Source of the DNA: Leucaena leucocephala
Lineage: Eukaryota > Streptophyta > Magnoliopsida > Fabales > Fabaceae
Length of the DNA stretch: 64,000 bases
Direction of reading: 5' to 3'
Assembly (NCBI GenBank): GCA_037074615.1
Contig: CM073542.1
Coordinates: 20,593,568-20,657,567, forward strand
Under the pieces are notes generated by a model that saw only the letters and a program-made list of their open reading frames with translations, was not told where the DNA came from and made no database searches. Each line of letters begins with the position of its first letter. The stretch's first letter is position 1. Position numbers and translations under genes: made by a program. Below are positions 38,065-50,321 of this stretch, piece by piece.

Positions 38065-40885
38065 TGTCGTCTCTTTGCTCCTTCCTTTCTTCTCGTTCTG
38101 GGTCTGCGTGAGAAGTGTGTATTTAAGGCTATGTGAATTGAATAGGGAGGAAAATGTTGGTGTTGAGCCGTTGGAAGGTGGCGTTACTTCTTAGGAATAG
38201 CTAGCCAAGGAGGCTTTAGGGGTTTCTGTGTGAGGGATGGCATTTCCAGCCTCCATCTTTTAGCGCGTGATTTCACGCCCACTGGATTTTCTTATTTTCT
38301 GTAGATTATTCTTTTCTTTTTCAATTGAAAGTAGAATCTTTATTTAATGCCACATGCAATTTCATTTCTAAAATATCTCATTACAGAAAATAGACAAATA
38401 TTTACCTATTCTAAAAATGTCATGCTAGGTGAAATATGTTCAATAAATAATAATAATTTAACATATTTTAATCTTAATTAGTAAATAATTTAGAAAATAA
38501 TTTATATTTTGTTTTGTTTTTAAGAGACAAATGAGCATTTTAATTTGATCCATATAAGTTTTTATTTTTAAAAAATTAAAATATTTATTTTTAAAAAAAT
38601 AAAATAAATTATGAATTTTTTAAATGAATTATTAGCTGAATTATTATATTTTATATAATATGTAAATATTTCTCTACAAAATACCCATCCTTTCCAAAAT
38701 ATAAAAGTTAGATAACTTATTAGTAGATATTAAAAAATTAATTAAATAGTTATTTATAAAAAACATATACTGATATTTTTAAAATATATTTTCTAATTAT
38801 TTATATGAGAAATTCGAAAAAACTTTCCTGATTGTATAAAAAGAGTTTAGGTAATATATATACACATAAATTTTAAAAATAAAATAAATTAAGATCTTAT
38901 ATTTAAAATTAAAATAAATATTTTACTTATTTTTACCTTTTATAAACTAAATAAGAAATAAATTTAATTATAAAAGTCCATAACAACATTTAAATTCCAA
39001 GTATATTAATATTTTAATTATGAAGATTTAACTTATGCCTTTTCATGCTATTTTGGAGTCCATGTCCTTTTTAGTATTATTTTCATTATCTAGTGTGATT
39101 TTTTTTATACTTTTTTTTATTACCTAGGGTGATTTTTTTTTTTCTTAATGATCTCATCATGATGAGGAAAAGTCTCTATATGCTGAAAAAAGTCAATATG
39201 AAATCAATGAAAAAAGTGTATTCATATTTATTTATATATATTAATATAAATGATATTTTCTCTTATCTTGATTTTTCCAATTACCAAAATTATTTGTAAG
39301 AGATAAATGAAGGGAATCCAAATTAAGATTGATTTATTATTATAATTTATATATAATAGATTTATTGGAAAAATATATATTATATATTTAATAAATTTTA
39401 TGTTAATTATTGTTGTTCATTTTGTGTTATGTAATTAACTTCTTGTTTTTCTTTTCTGCATATTCACCAAATTAATGGTGAGAATTATAATTATGGAATG
39501 AGAAATTCTGTGGGGGGATAAAATATTGTTAGAAGAATTAATCTCATTAATTCTTAAATATGAAATAAAAGAAATAAGAAGAGGAGGAGGGACGGAGAGT
39601 GAGCTACACGACTTGTAAAACGCGTGAAGGCCAACCCAGGTCAAAAAGGCTGGTGAGGGAAAACAGAGGAATTGGAGTGTTGTGGGCTCCGTTGAACTTT
39701 GGTACTATGCCCAAGTTGGCTGAATCTTCCCTCTCAATGAGAATCTTTTATTCACCACTAAGTTCGGCTAATTTCTCTTTTCACCTCCTTTTATTTTGTT
39801 TTTTTTACGCAAACCACCTCTTTTTATACAATATTTTTTCTTTTAACACTCCTTCCACTCAAAATGGATAAGCTAAAAAACTTATAAAAATTAAAAAAGT
39901 TATTAGTGTATTAGTTTGTCAAAAATATCACTTTTAATTATTTAAATAAAAAAATACTCCCTTAACAAAAAAATTGATTTAATATATATAATGGAAGAGC
40001 TTTAAAATATATATTTAGTAAATAAAATAGATTTAGATATTACACTTATAAATTATAATTAAAATAAATTAGTGTCAACATTTTACAGTTTAGAACATTA
40101 CTATTTTAAATAATAGGATTTATATTACTTCACATCCATCTCTAGTTTAATAATCCTCACTGTAAAACTTTTAATTAATTCATAGAAATCAAGAAAATTA
40201 ATTAAAATGAGCTAATATTTAAAAATTATCTCATTTTTTAAAAAAAGCAAATACAATTAAATTTAATTCAATTATACTATTTCTGTCCAAAAATATTCAG
40301 CTATACTATTATAAGTCATAATCCTCATATTTAAATTTGTGTTCTCATATTTAATTGGATTCCATATAATTTTTTATGTTTAAAAATATTTTTAACAAAT
40401 TTCAGAAAAATTTAATATAAAAAAATAAAAGTCATCTAAAAGTTTCTAAATTATTCCCTTAGCTATTATTCTTAAGAAACGACAGGGTTTATCCCATTCG
40501 TGAAAAAATAGTTGTACTAAATTAATACCTATTAAAATTTATATTTTTAGTTTTGAACAAAAAAATAATCATTGAGTCCTCCTCCTTTTAGATAATATAT
40601 ACAAAGAGACATGCCACCCTAAAATATTAGTGAAGTTATAAAAGATTTTTGTTTTGAGATTCTTTCTCTTCTATCTCCAACCAACTATCACATGCACCAT
40701 ACATGAATGAACTCTAGTTCATCATATATCTTTGGCAATGGGGAACTTAGGGAAGAAAAAAGTGAGGAGGGTCCATGTGGTAATATAACAAAATAATAGG
40801 GGCTGGATGAGAAAATGAATCGGGGAAGCCAGCAACATACAGACAATCATGTGTTGTAAATTGTCTGGATGTAACACGCACACAT

Positions 40886-40923
<38 letters not shown>

Positions 40924-41714
40924 GGTTTATTCTCCAGATTCTTGGAAAGTCCTATTCAAGTACAAATTCTATAAATAATAAAATATATAGAAAGTAGATG
41001 AACAAAATTAGCAACTTATGTGGTTTCTGCTGGTTCTCCAAAGTAGAGTTATTGTACTATTATTACTAGGCATTAGTTAAAATGAGGAGGGAGGAAAAGT
41101 ATGAGATGGAGACTTAGAGATAAAAATAAGGAGGAAAACAAAAGGAGTGCAAGGAAAATATCAGAATTAGATTGAAGATCACCTAAAATTATAATTTTTT
41201 TTAAACTCTAATCATTTTACAATTTAAAGAATCGGGCATAAATAAAATCGAACTTGTGATCTCCCACTTATAAATAAACTCTCATACTACTTACATATTA
41301 AGATGGGATTCTATTAAGGGAAAAATTTCTCATGCAAATAATTGGAAAAACGAACAAATATTTTTTACAAATAAACTAATTTAATTAATTTTTTAAATTT
41401 ATAGAAATTAGGTGCTATCTTTGGAATAGATCTTATATTAACTTTGGACAAATATTTAGTTTCTATGTATAGAACAAAACCAGAGTATATATATATTGAT
41501 CACTATTGATTAACTGAATGTTGCCTCTTTTTACACACATGAAGTTAGACAGTTGAAACACACAGTAAGTAGCATATGATGTGCATCAGGAACTTACATA
41601 AACAAAAGTAACATTAATAGTACAAAGACATAATCGCTTATACATACACCTACACACCCCAAGATTGTTTATGTAGGGCATAGACTACAAATTGCATCAG
41701 GATCTTTTTAAATC
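38065..41714. other. Promoter of the RER gene, then gene-free AT-rich DNA
   Basis: 38065-38290 is relatively GC-rich and CT-rich on the minus strand, fitting a leader and core promoter. The rest (38.3-41.7 kb) is AT-rich without coding signal. (TA)n lies at 40888-40919. A short frame at 39599-39871 has no recognisable homology, although 39600-39750 is locally less AT-rich. Confidence 0.4.
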
Positions 41715-44700
41715 CTAGTACTTGTTGCTTCTTTGAGTTCTTCTCCTCTTAGATTTCAGGCCTTTATTCACAAACTTAAACGTCCTAACCACCTTAAGGT
41801 CATGAACTGTGCTGTTATGATGATTTCCATGCCTAATGATAGCATTTCTGCTTCCGTCATGGAGATTCTTACCAATTTGGTTCCTCTTCTCATATTTACG
41901 GCCAACATCCGCGTTGATTCTAAGTTGGGCGCGATGATTTCTTGGCCTCAAGGAGTTTCTCAAGTGAGAGCTTTTGTAATTTCTCCTCCTCCTATGAGAA
42001 AATGATCGATTCGCTGCTTCTCGTGATCCTCGAGCATGATACGGGAAGTTTTCATCACTGTTGTAATCAAGTTCACTTGTATTGTCAAACCTTTCCCTTG
42101 ATCTTGTTCTTCTTCTTTTGAGGTTACATAACTTGAGACACAAGAAAGTGCAAGTTTTCTCCCATAGGTGGAACCAACAGGACAAGCATGCCCACGTTGA
42201 TCTGCAAATGGTCACCGCAACGCATGCACATTTGGCCAGTTTATATAACAGGTAAATGAACAACACAGCTGCAAAATGGGAACAAAAAAGGCTAAAGGGT
42301 AATGCTCATTTTCTGCCTTTTCAAACAATCTGGTGGACATTGGAATAATATATATACATACATATATTGTTGTCCCTATTGAAATCAGTAGACAGTTCAG
42401 AAGAAAACTCACCAATGTAAATAAGAACGAATACCAAGGCCAGCTTCAGCAAATTGCCAATGCAAAAATGTTCGATGTAACACATGAGATCCCATGTGGG
42501 TCCGCAAGTTGAACTGAAAAACATACCACAACAGCATTATATGAAAGAGGAGCTTAACAAGGGAATAAATAATAATACTCTTGCTACTTAATAATACATG
42601 ATTTATTTAACTAATTTGATTAAATTAAATTAGTTATTATAACATACTTTTTCTAAAACACTCTAATCATTATTATGAAAATTATAGAATATATATTTGT
42701 AAATAGAATTATTATGTGGGATATTAGGAGAAAGTGTGTGAGATATTAGAATATTTATTCAGATCAGTTGTTGGAGGAAATGTAGGGCATATCACAATTG
42801 ATTGCTCTGTTTGTAATATATATATTCAACCTTACCCTATGAATAAATAATTGCATTATTCAAGCTATAGTAATTCCACATGGTATTAGAGCAGGCAGCA
42901 ACAAAACTGCCACCGTAGTTTGGTAGCTTCTGGTCAACGACGTGCGACGAGAAGCATCCAAGAAAGTGTCATCCATTTCCGCATCCAAGATAGTGTCCTC
43001 CGTTCTCTCGTCTGACAGTGTTCATAAGACTCCCACATCGCCTCCCATGTCCAACAGTATCTAGTCAGGAATCCCACCAGAGCCCAATGTCAAGATCCTG
43101 CTATTGCAACGGTATGTGATGTGCGACGGGAAGCGTCAGGTTATGACCTCATATGTGCAATGGGTTGTGACATGATCCTTTAAGGTTGTTGTAACAATCA
43201 TCTTCCTTTGTTCTAGCCCACATAAAGCCTCTGGTTCCCTGAGAGTGAAGTCGAGTAAGCGAAAGTCATCTTCCTATGTTCTAGCGAACGCGAAGTCTTA
43301 GGTTCCTTGAGATTGAAGTTAGGTATGTTCCTGTGAGTGACCCAACAATCCTAAGTCCAGCACAAGTAAGTCTTGGTTCTTTGTGCCAGCAAAAATTTTC
43401 TCTCTCCACCAAGGATGAAAAACTCGTTTTTCGCCAGTAATCATACTACTGCCTTACATACCTTTGTCCCTACATTCCTCTGACTGGAAGTTAATCAATG
43501 AAGACAGCTATAGGATCTTCTTCTTCTATAACAGGCACTAGAATGATCCATCTGTCAAACAAATTACATCTTGACTCTGTTTTATATGTTCCATACTTGC
43601 CTTGTAATTTACTATCTATCAGTAAGTTGACTAAACAAATCAATTGCTCTGTTTATTTCTTTCCATCTTATCGTATTTTTTAGGATCTCTCAGCAAGGAT
43701 GACAATTGGCACAACTAAAGAATATGAGAGGCTCTACTACCTTGCTGCTTCTAAGGTGAGTGCTTTATCTTGTAGAATAAGTGTCTAAGGTGAGTGCTTT
43801 ATCTTGTAGAATAAGTGTCTTAGTTTCGTCTTCTAATGATAATTATATCTTATTACTGCATAAAAGGATGGGTCATCCTAATTTTTCTTAGTTACAAAAA
43901 CTATTGCCTCATTTACCTTAGAACAAAAGTATTATTTTCCATTGTGATGTTTATGAGTTAGCCAAACACCATCGTCCTACTTTCTTGCCTTCTGCCTATA
44001 AGTCTACTCGCCCTTTTCCAATTATTCACAATGATGTCTGGGGTCCCACTCATATTTCAAATCATTCTACTTCTAAGTACTTTGTTACGTTTATTGATGA
44101 TCACACACACATGTTTTGCGTCTATCTGTTAAAAGACAAGTCCACTGTTTCCTTTGTGTTTATTGAGCTTTTCATCATGTCAAAGCCAAATTTAACACTA
44201 CAATACTGGATAATGGGTCAGAACATTTTAACCAAACACTTGCCAGTTTTCTTAAAACCAATGGTATTGTGCACAAAAGCAGTTGCCCATATAATCCTTA
44301 ACAAAATGGGATTGTTGAACCAAAAAAAAAACAACTTCTTGAAGTTTCCCATGCAGTCTTGTATACCTGTCATACTCTAATTTTTCTGGGGAGATAACAT
44401 ACTCACTACCAGTCATTTAATTAACCGTCTCCCTACTCATGTTATGTCCTTTGTTACTCCTTAGATAAACTTCGTGAGACCCATACAGTCACTCACCTTG
44501 ACTACACCTTACCGCTTCGCTTTTTTGGTTGTTCTGTCTTTGTCCATCAATATCACCCACTATCCAAATTCAATCCAAATCTATCAAGTGTATCTTCTTA
44601 GGATACTCCAATTCCCAAAAAGGTTATAGATGCTATTACCCTATCACTAAACACCTCTTTGTTAGTGAGATGTCACATTTGCAGAACAAGAGCCCTACTT

Positions 44701-47508
44701 TACTCTGCCTTCCACTCAGGGGAGAATTGGAGTGATTTTCATCTTGAGAGTTTTCTAGAACCCACACCTCCATTAGCTCCCTATAGACCCATCTAATTTT
44801 ATATCAAATGTTATGCCACGCCTAGAAGTCTAAACTCAGAAGTTTGATAATACTTACTCACGTAGAAATAATCAAGTAGTTGGATCCAGTATACCCAAAG
44901 ATGTACCACTCCCTGAACTAATGGAAGGTCCTGGGAATAATGATGAGCTTACTCAAGTAGCAAAGACAAGTGAGGTAGAACTCTCTATATCATTAACAAA
45001 GAAACCTCGAGCATGCACTAAGCATCCTATTCAGAAGTATGTGTCTTATTTAGCTTTCTTTGAAAATCATTACAGCTTTGTTACTAACCTTGATCAGATT
45101 TAATTCCCTAAAACTATGTATGAAGTCCATGAAAACCTAGAATGGAAAAATGTAATAATAGAAGAAATTAAAGCATTAAAAAGAATGAGATATGGGAGCT
45201 CACTGCACTGCCAGAAGTAAAAGCACCCATAGGCTACAAATGGGTGTTTACACCAAAATTTAATATTGATGGTTCATTAAAAGGCTAGTTACCAAGGGGT
45301 TCACCCAAACCTATGGAATTGTTTACAATGAGATGTTTGACCCAGTTGCTAAGTTAAATACTATCGAGTTATGCTCTCTATTACTGTAAATATTGACTTG
45401 TCACTCCAACAACTTGACATTACAAATGTATTTCTTAATGGAGAATTAAGAGAAGAGGTCTACATGAATCTCCCACTAGGTTTTGATAAAGGGAAAAGTG
45501 GTCAGGTGTGTAAACTAAAAAAATAATCTATGGCCTAAAGCAATCTCCATGGGCCTAGTCTCACAGGTTTTCTACAGTGCTCAAGACCGAAGGCTACAAA
45601 TAAAACTTATAATATCACACCATGTTTATGTTAAAGGGTGACTTGATAACTATCCTCATTGTAGATATTGATGACATTATTCTCATACGAAATAACATCA
45701 AGGAGATAGAGAGAGTTAAAATGGCGCTTAATAAGCAGTTTGAAGTAAAAGACATTGGAAGATTGAAGTATTTCCTAATAATAGAAGTGGCAAGATCTTA
45801 GAAAAGGATCTATGTCTCTCAAAAGAAGTATATACTTGATCTTCTCAAGGAAACAAGAAGACTCGGGTGTTGGCCTAGCAGAGCACTTATGTGTACCAAA
45901 AAGAAGAAATCAGCAAAGATAGAAAAAGAAGCAGCACAAAAACGAAACAAGAGGAAAATGAGGCAGCTACAGATAAGAAGTAATATCAACGGCTAGTTAG
46001 TAAGCTCACATATCTCTCACATACTAGGCCAGACATTCTCTTTACAGTAAGTGTGGCTAGTCAACATATGCATGCTCCGAATAAGAAGCATTTGGATACA
46101 GCTTATAAAATTCTACAAGTACCTCAAAGGTACACCTAGCAAGGGACTATTTTTTAAAAAGAACAATGTTAGAGATGTGAAATCTTTACAGATATAGATT
46201 AGGCAGGAGATCATGATGATAGTAAGTCTATATGTGGCTATTGCACCTTTATATAGGGGACTCTGGTGACTGGCAAATTCAGAAATAGAGAGTTGCTACA
46301 AAGAGCAGTGCAAAATTCAAACTAAGAGCCCTATCTCAAGGTATTATAGAAGAACTATGGCTAAAAAGAGGGACAGAAAAAGCACATTTTTAATTTGATT
46401 CTCCCTTGAAATTTTAGTATGATAACAAAGTAGTTTTGAGTATGGCCTTGAATACTGTCCAACATAACAAGACTAAATTGTTAAAGTGAACTGACACTTT
46501 ATCAAAGAAAAAAGTTGAAAATTGGGTCAGCAGCATGTCTTATGTCCCCACCAAACTACAGTTAGCTAACATCCTTACAAAAGGACTACTAGAAAATGTT
46601 TTTGACCGCTTTGTAGGTAAGTTGGATATGATCAATATTTATTATTCAACTTGAGGTAGAGTGTGGGAATTATATGATATATATTTGTAAATAGAATTAT
46701 TAAGAAGGACATTAGGTCATAGTGTGGGAGATATTAGAATATTTATTCAAATCGGTTGTTGGAGGAAATCTCGGGCATATCACGGTTGATTGCTCTTGTT
46801 TGTAATTTATATATACAGCCTTACCCTATGAAGAAATAATTGCATTATTCAGGCTCTAGTAATTCCACAATTATTTTTAACTCTCCCTCCCTCTCTTACT
46901 TGATTATTATTGAGGTAATATCAATAGAAGTAATTTAGGAAATAATTGATAAATATAAGAAATATATTTTATATTTAGAACTAATATAAACTCTCCAATT
47001 AAGTCATATATTAAGAACTTTAGGAGTAACTCTTATTAAATAGAGATTTTTAATTGTACTTGGTGTATCACATTTAATTGAAATAAGGAAACCAATCATA
47101 AAAAGTCATGTTCAAAGTGACTATGACCATGCCCAGGACAACAATAAGCCTTATGTCTCTAGATAGGGTCTACTATATGAATTATATGGTGACATTGTAC
47201 TCTATTAATAATTAAATTTTTTGGATAGATTGTATAATTATCACGTTCAAAGTGAGTTTTACAAACAAAAAAACGAAGAATGTTTTGTACTCATACATTT
47301 ACACATTTGTTCATAACTGACTTAGGCGTCTATATTTATTCAAATTGCGGTATCTATGATAGTTAGTTGTGTGTGGCTCTATAATGGTATAGAATGAATA
47401 TTGCTTTTACCTGCAAGACTTTCCAGAAAGGAAATCAATTGGGGAGCTAAAGATTTTGCCAACGACATTTCCAATGCCTGAAGCAAAGGATTCAATAACG
47501 TTGCCCAT
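41715..47508 (-). CDS. Conserved plant membrane-anchored protein of unknown function, with a copia element in intron 1
   Basis: I do not recognise a named family. Three minus-strand exons join in phase: 47508-47411, 42513-42413 and 42268-41715 (250 aa). The protein starts MGNVIESFASGIGNVVGKIF, then SSPIDFLSGKSCSS, then a Cys-containing segment (CGPTWDLMCYIEHFC). A hydrophobic helix (LLKLALVFVLIYIAVLFIYL) follows at about residues 56-75. A second Cys-rich stretch (CACVAVTICRSTWACLSCW, CTFLCLKLC) precedes a long basic, Arg/His/Asn-rich tail (KRRRTRSRERF to RRRTQRSNKY). An N-terminal MG could be myristoylated; several Cys near membranes suggest palmitoylation (inference). Exon 1 alone is on the far side of a 4.9 kb intron filled by a retrotransposon. 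A GC-rich possible leader exon lies near 48223-48470, ending in AAG|GTAAGA. Confidence 0.72.
42674..42880 (+). repeat. 5' LTR of the copia element
   Basis: About 207 bp, ending in ATTCCACA like the 3' LTR. It begins TATGAAAATT where the 3' LTR begins TGTGGGAATT, so the canonical TG has decayed. By eye roughly one base in eight to ten differs between the LTRs, suggesting an old insertion. Confidence 0.9.
46662..46869 (+). repeat. 3' LTR of the copia element
   Basis: About 208 bp, from TGTGGGAATTATATG to TAGTAATTCCACA, with the canonical TG...CA ends and directly preceded by a purine-rich tract. It is followed by the target duplication ATTAT. Confidence 0.9.
47131..47240 (-). mobile_element. 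RTE-type LINE 3' tail fragment
   Basis: ACAACAATAAGCCTTATGTC, then TAGGGTCTACTATATGAAT and GACATTGTACTCTATTAAT, is the familiar plant RTE 3' tail and parallels 50.33-50.42 kb. Only about 110 bp remain, inside the host gene intron 1. Confidence 0.55.
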
Positions 47509-47589
47509 CGGTTCAGACAAGAACTTCAAGAACCAGAGGATTTGTCTTTCAAGAACTGATGATTTGCTTCAAATTCCTGAAACATTTAA

Positions 47590-48010
47590 TTACGAAACAA
47601 CGGGCTTATAATTCAACGCATTGCTGAAGTAGAATGGAAAGAGAGAGAGAGAGAGATAAGTAGAAGCAAATTGAATTTAATGTTTTTTGCCAATCCATCT
47701 CATGTAAATTGCCAGAATTAAAAAGAAACTAACTTTTTTCGCTCCAATAATATCATCACAATGTATACTTCTCATCAGTCTAATAAAATTCTACAATATC
47801 CTTTCTCTGTGAAGATTGAAAGAGAACCTTAAGAAACATGTGCCTTGAAGCAAATGATTCAATAATATTGCCTGTAAAAATCGAAAACAATAGATCCAAT
47901 AATCCAGAGTTGTGATTTGCTTCCCCTAACTGTAACTCTGATAAATTAAAACAACGAGAGAAGAAGTGCTTACAATTCAATGCACTGCTCACGATTGAAC
48001 GAAAACAGAA
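47590..48010 (-). repeat. Diverged tandem duplicate of the first coding exon of the unknown gene
   Basis: On the minus strand 47875-47845 reads GCAATATTATTGAATCATTTG then CTTCAAG, against CAACGTTATTGAATCCTTTG CTTCAGG in the real exon 1. The flanks also match: GAAGCAAATCA upstream of both, and plus-strand TTATAATTCAACGCATTGCTG (47607-) against TTACAATTCAATGCACTGCTC (47970-). The duplicate has lost the ATG context and frame. The offset is about 360-370 bp. Confidence 0.65.
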
Positions 48011-48222
48011 AAAGAAGAAGAAAGAAAACAGAGGAAAATGGCATAATGTAAAAAACACAAATTCAAACAAGAAGGAGGTGCCAGGTGGTGGTCTACCAAT
48101 TTTTTTTCTGTATACCACTTGGCTCTTCTTTTCCCTCTACCCAAATCCTTCTGTAAACCTCCAGAATTTAAACATAATTCAGAAAATTCAAACATGAAAA
48201 TGTAATATCATCAACATCTTAC

Positions 48223-48475
48223 CTTCACTTAAACACTTTCGGATTGTTCATCTTCCCCCACACCAGAACCTTCAACTTTTTCACGCCGGTGCATCCAGAG
48301 GACAACGGCAATGAGAGGCTACGGAGGCAGCAACAAGTCGGACGACGACGGACGACGGAGTACAACGGACAGCGACAATGGGCACGGCATGAGAGGGATT
48401 GAGTGTGCAGCAGAGGACGTTCACGATCTGGATATTGTCTACCACTCAACCGCTCCATATTCTCCGCAGTGTTTT
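48223..48475 (-). other. Possible non-coding first exon of the unknown gene
   Basis: A GC-rich island (many CG dinucleotides) in AT-rich DNA, ending on the minus strand in AAGTGAAG|GTAAGATG, a strong donor. The acceptor would be TTTCAG|GAATTTG at 47577, upstream of the ATG at 47508. An 80-codon frame here, rich in Arg, Cys and Ser, matches nothing I know, so a leader is the simpler reading. Confidence 0.4.
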
Positions 48476-48654
48476 TTCTAAGCTTTAAAAAAAATTGTGA
48501 ATTTTGTTTTTTTTTCATATTATTATATACAATAATAGTATAATTTATATTTAAGAAAATTATTAAGAGATCCATAGGAAAAAGTTATTATTAAAAAGTC
48601 ATATGAGACAAATTATGGATGTTTGAAGACTTCTAGAATAATCACTTACAACTT

Positions 48655-49370
48655 ATGAAATAATACTCTCATGTTTATCTTATATTTGTTTAGATAAATT
48701 TTTAAAAACGGACTTATGAAAAAAATAGGTTTTTGGATAACTTTTAGAAAATAGCTTTTAGAGAAGAATTTATAAAAAAAGTGATTTTGAATAAATAAGT
48801 GTTTGGATTGTTATTAGTAGAAGGGCTTTTGTGATTAGTAAATTACTAAAAATGATATAAGATAAAAAATATTAATTAAATCAGACATACTATCCATTTA
48901 GTGTTTGTATCACTCTTCATTTGTCTGATTTCACTGTTCGTCATACTGTTCACTCTGTCGCACTGTACACTCCTTCTTTCCTCAGAGTCCATCGCAACTT
49001 CCAGCATCATCAGCTTCTTCTTTCTTCCACCGGTAACAAGGTTGAAGACTAAACGCTAACTAGTAGCTCACGCATCGACGGAGGTGGCACAGAGACGGTG
49101 ACGGTGACGACGTGCTGGCTAGAAGAGAGAAGAGATGGTGGGAAAAAATAAGGGTAAAATAATAATTGGGTAATTTATAAGTTTTTTTACTGTTCCATAA
49201 ACTAGTCTCACAAGCTTATCTAAAACTTTAATTTTAAATCATGGTTTGGTCCAAAAATTCTTTTGAACAAATATGACTGTTTGTTTTAAAACTTCTCTAA
49301 ATCTAAGTTTTGCTCAAAAAAACTTATAAAATCACGATTTTCTGTGGTTCCAAACAGGCACATAACATAA
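48655..49370. mobile_element. MITE-like element, family M, long copy with a GC-richer interior
   Basis: The left part (TTTGGATTGTTATTAGTAG then AGTAAATTACTAAAAATGAT) is the complement of the right part of the copy at 60.5-61.1 kb. The right end (CGATTTTCTGTGGTTCCAAAC) is hAT-like. The interior 48900-49140 is GC-richer, unlike the interior of the other long copy. Confidence 0.5.
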
Positions 49371-49989
49371 AATTATTTAAAATAAATTAATATCAATATG
49401 GGTGTATTGGGATTGGTGGTGAGAAAATATATTTAGAATAAAATTGATTTATAAAAGGAATCTATTAGATTAATTTTGAGTACTATTGAAAAGAAAAATT
49501 AAATAGTCAGAATCATGATTTTCTTAAAAAATATCCAAACATAATTTATACATTTCAAAATAAATCATCCAAAACCATAATTATCTCACAAACTATCAAA
49601 TAAGCCGTATCTAAAAAAGTGTCTTCTATAAAAAAAAAGGAACAGAGATAGTATCTATATACATACTAAAATCAATTATGAATAAAAAAACATAAGTATC
49701 TCAAACTAACAAACACCTCATTATTTTATTTTTTTGCCAAAACAAACACCTCTTTAAGGTACATTTGGTTTGTGTTAGAAATCATTGGTAAAATTTTATC
49801 AAAAGAAAAGGAAAAAGAAATCACTGGTAAAATTTTATCAAAAGAAAAGGAAAAAGAAATCATTGGTAAAAACAACGAGTTCCTTGTTCCAAAGTTTTCA
49901 AAAAAAAAATGTCAATTATGTAATAGGATTAAAAATGACCCCATGATTATAGCCGGGCTACACACTAATCTGGTTTAGACCCAATCTAA

Positions 49990-50290
49990 TCCTGGATTAC
50001 ATAATGAGTGTATTTAGTTTAATTTTTAGAGAATAGATTTTAGATAAAATTAATTTTAAAGTGATTTTAGAGATTATATTTTGTAAAATAAATTGTGTGA
50101 AAAAATATTTTAAAAAAATAATTGTTTGAATAGTTGCTATTATAATGTTTTTTGATAAATTAATTACTAGAAGTAAAAAGGGAGAGGAGATAAAAATTAA
50201 ATGGAAAAAAATCGCAATTTTATATTGAGAATCTAAAAATAGTTTTGTCATATGATCAATTATGGCACTTCTACGAGTGTCTTGATATTT
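49990..50290. mobile_element. MITE-like element, family M, short copy
   Basis: AGAGAATAGATTTTAGATAA, then TTGTTTGAATAGTTGCTATT and AATTAATTACTAGAAGTAAA, follow the order of the long copies, with no GC-richer interior. It ends near TTTTTGGACCCAAACTA. Confidence 0.45.
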
Positions 50291-50321
50291 TTGGACCCAA
50301 ACTATGTATTTTTTTTAAAAT

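Larger units (their letters stand above)
42669..46874 (+). mobile_element. Degenerate Ty1/copia LTR retrotransposon, antisense in the host intron
   Basis: LTRs flank the element and a 5-bp target duplication ATTAT lies at 42669-42673 and 46870-46874. The primer binding site TGGTATTAGAGC (42881-42892) matches the initiator tRNA-Met type; a polypurine tract (TTGAGGTAGAG) precedes the 3' LTR. Domain order is protease end and pre-integrase (about 43500-43950), integrase (about 43985-44400), reverse transcriptase (about 45100-45850) and RNase H (about 45900-46620). This PR-INT-RT-RH order defines copia. Frames are full of stops and no gag-like frame is visible in the 600 bp after the primer site, so the copy is dead and probably deleted. 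A 34-bp segment is tandemly duplicated at about 43752-43820. Confidence 0.93.

Noticed and set aside
37330..38194. Long plus-strand frames (219, 89 and 64 codons) rich in Arg, Lys, Ser and Pro
   Set aside because: They are antisense to RER exon 1, whose Ser- and Gly-rich codons keep other frames open. The RER protein on the minus strand has clear homology and spliced continuity.
40888..40919. CRISPR-like or satellite repeat
   Set aside because: Plain (TA)n microsatellite; no spaced identical repeats anywhere in the window, and CRISPR arrays are not expected in a plant genome.
48225..48575. 116-codon minus-strand frame rich in Cys, Arg and Ser
   Set aside because: No family resemblance; better explained as the GC-rich leader of the gene whose ATG is at 47508.
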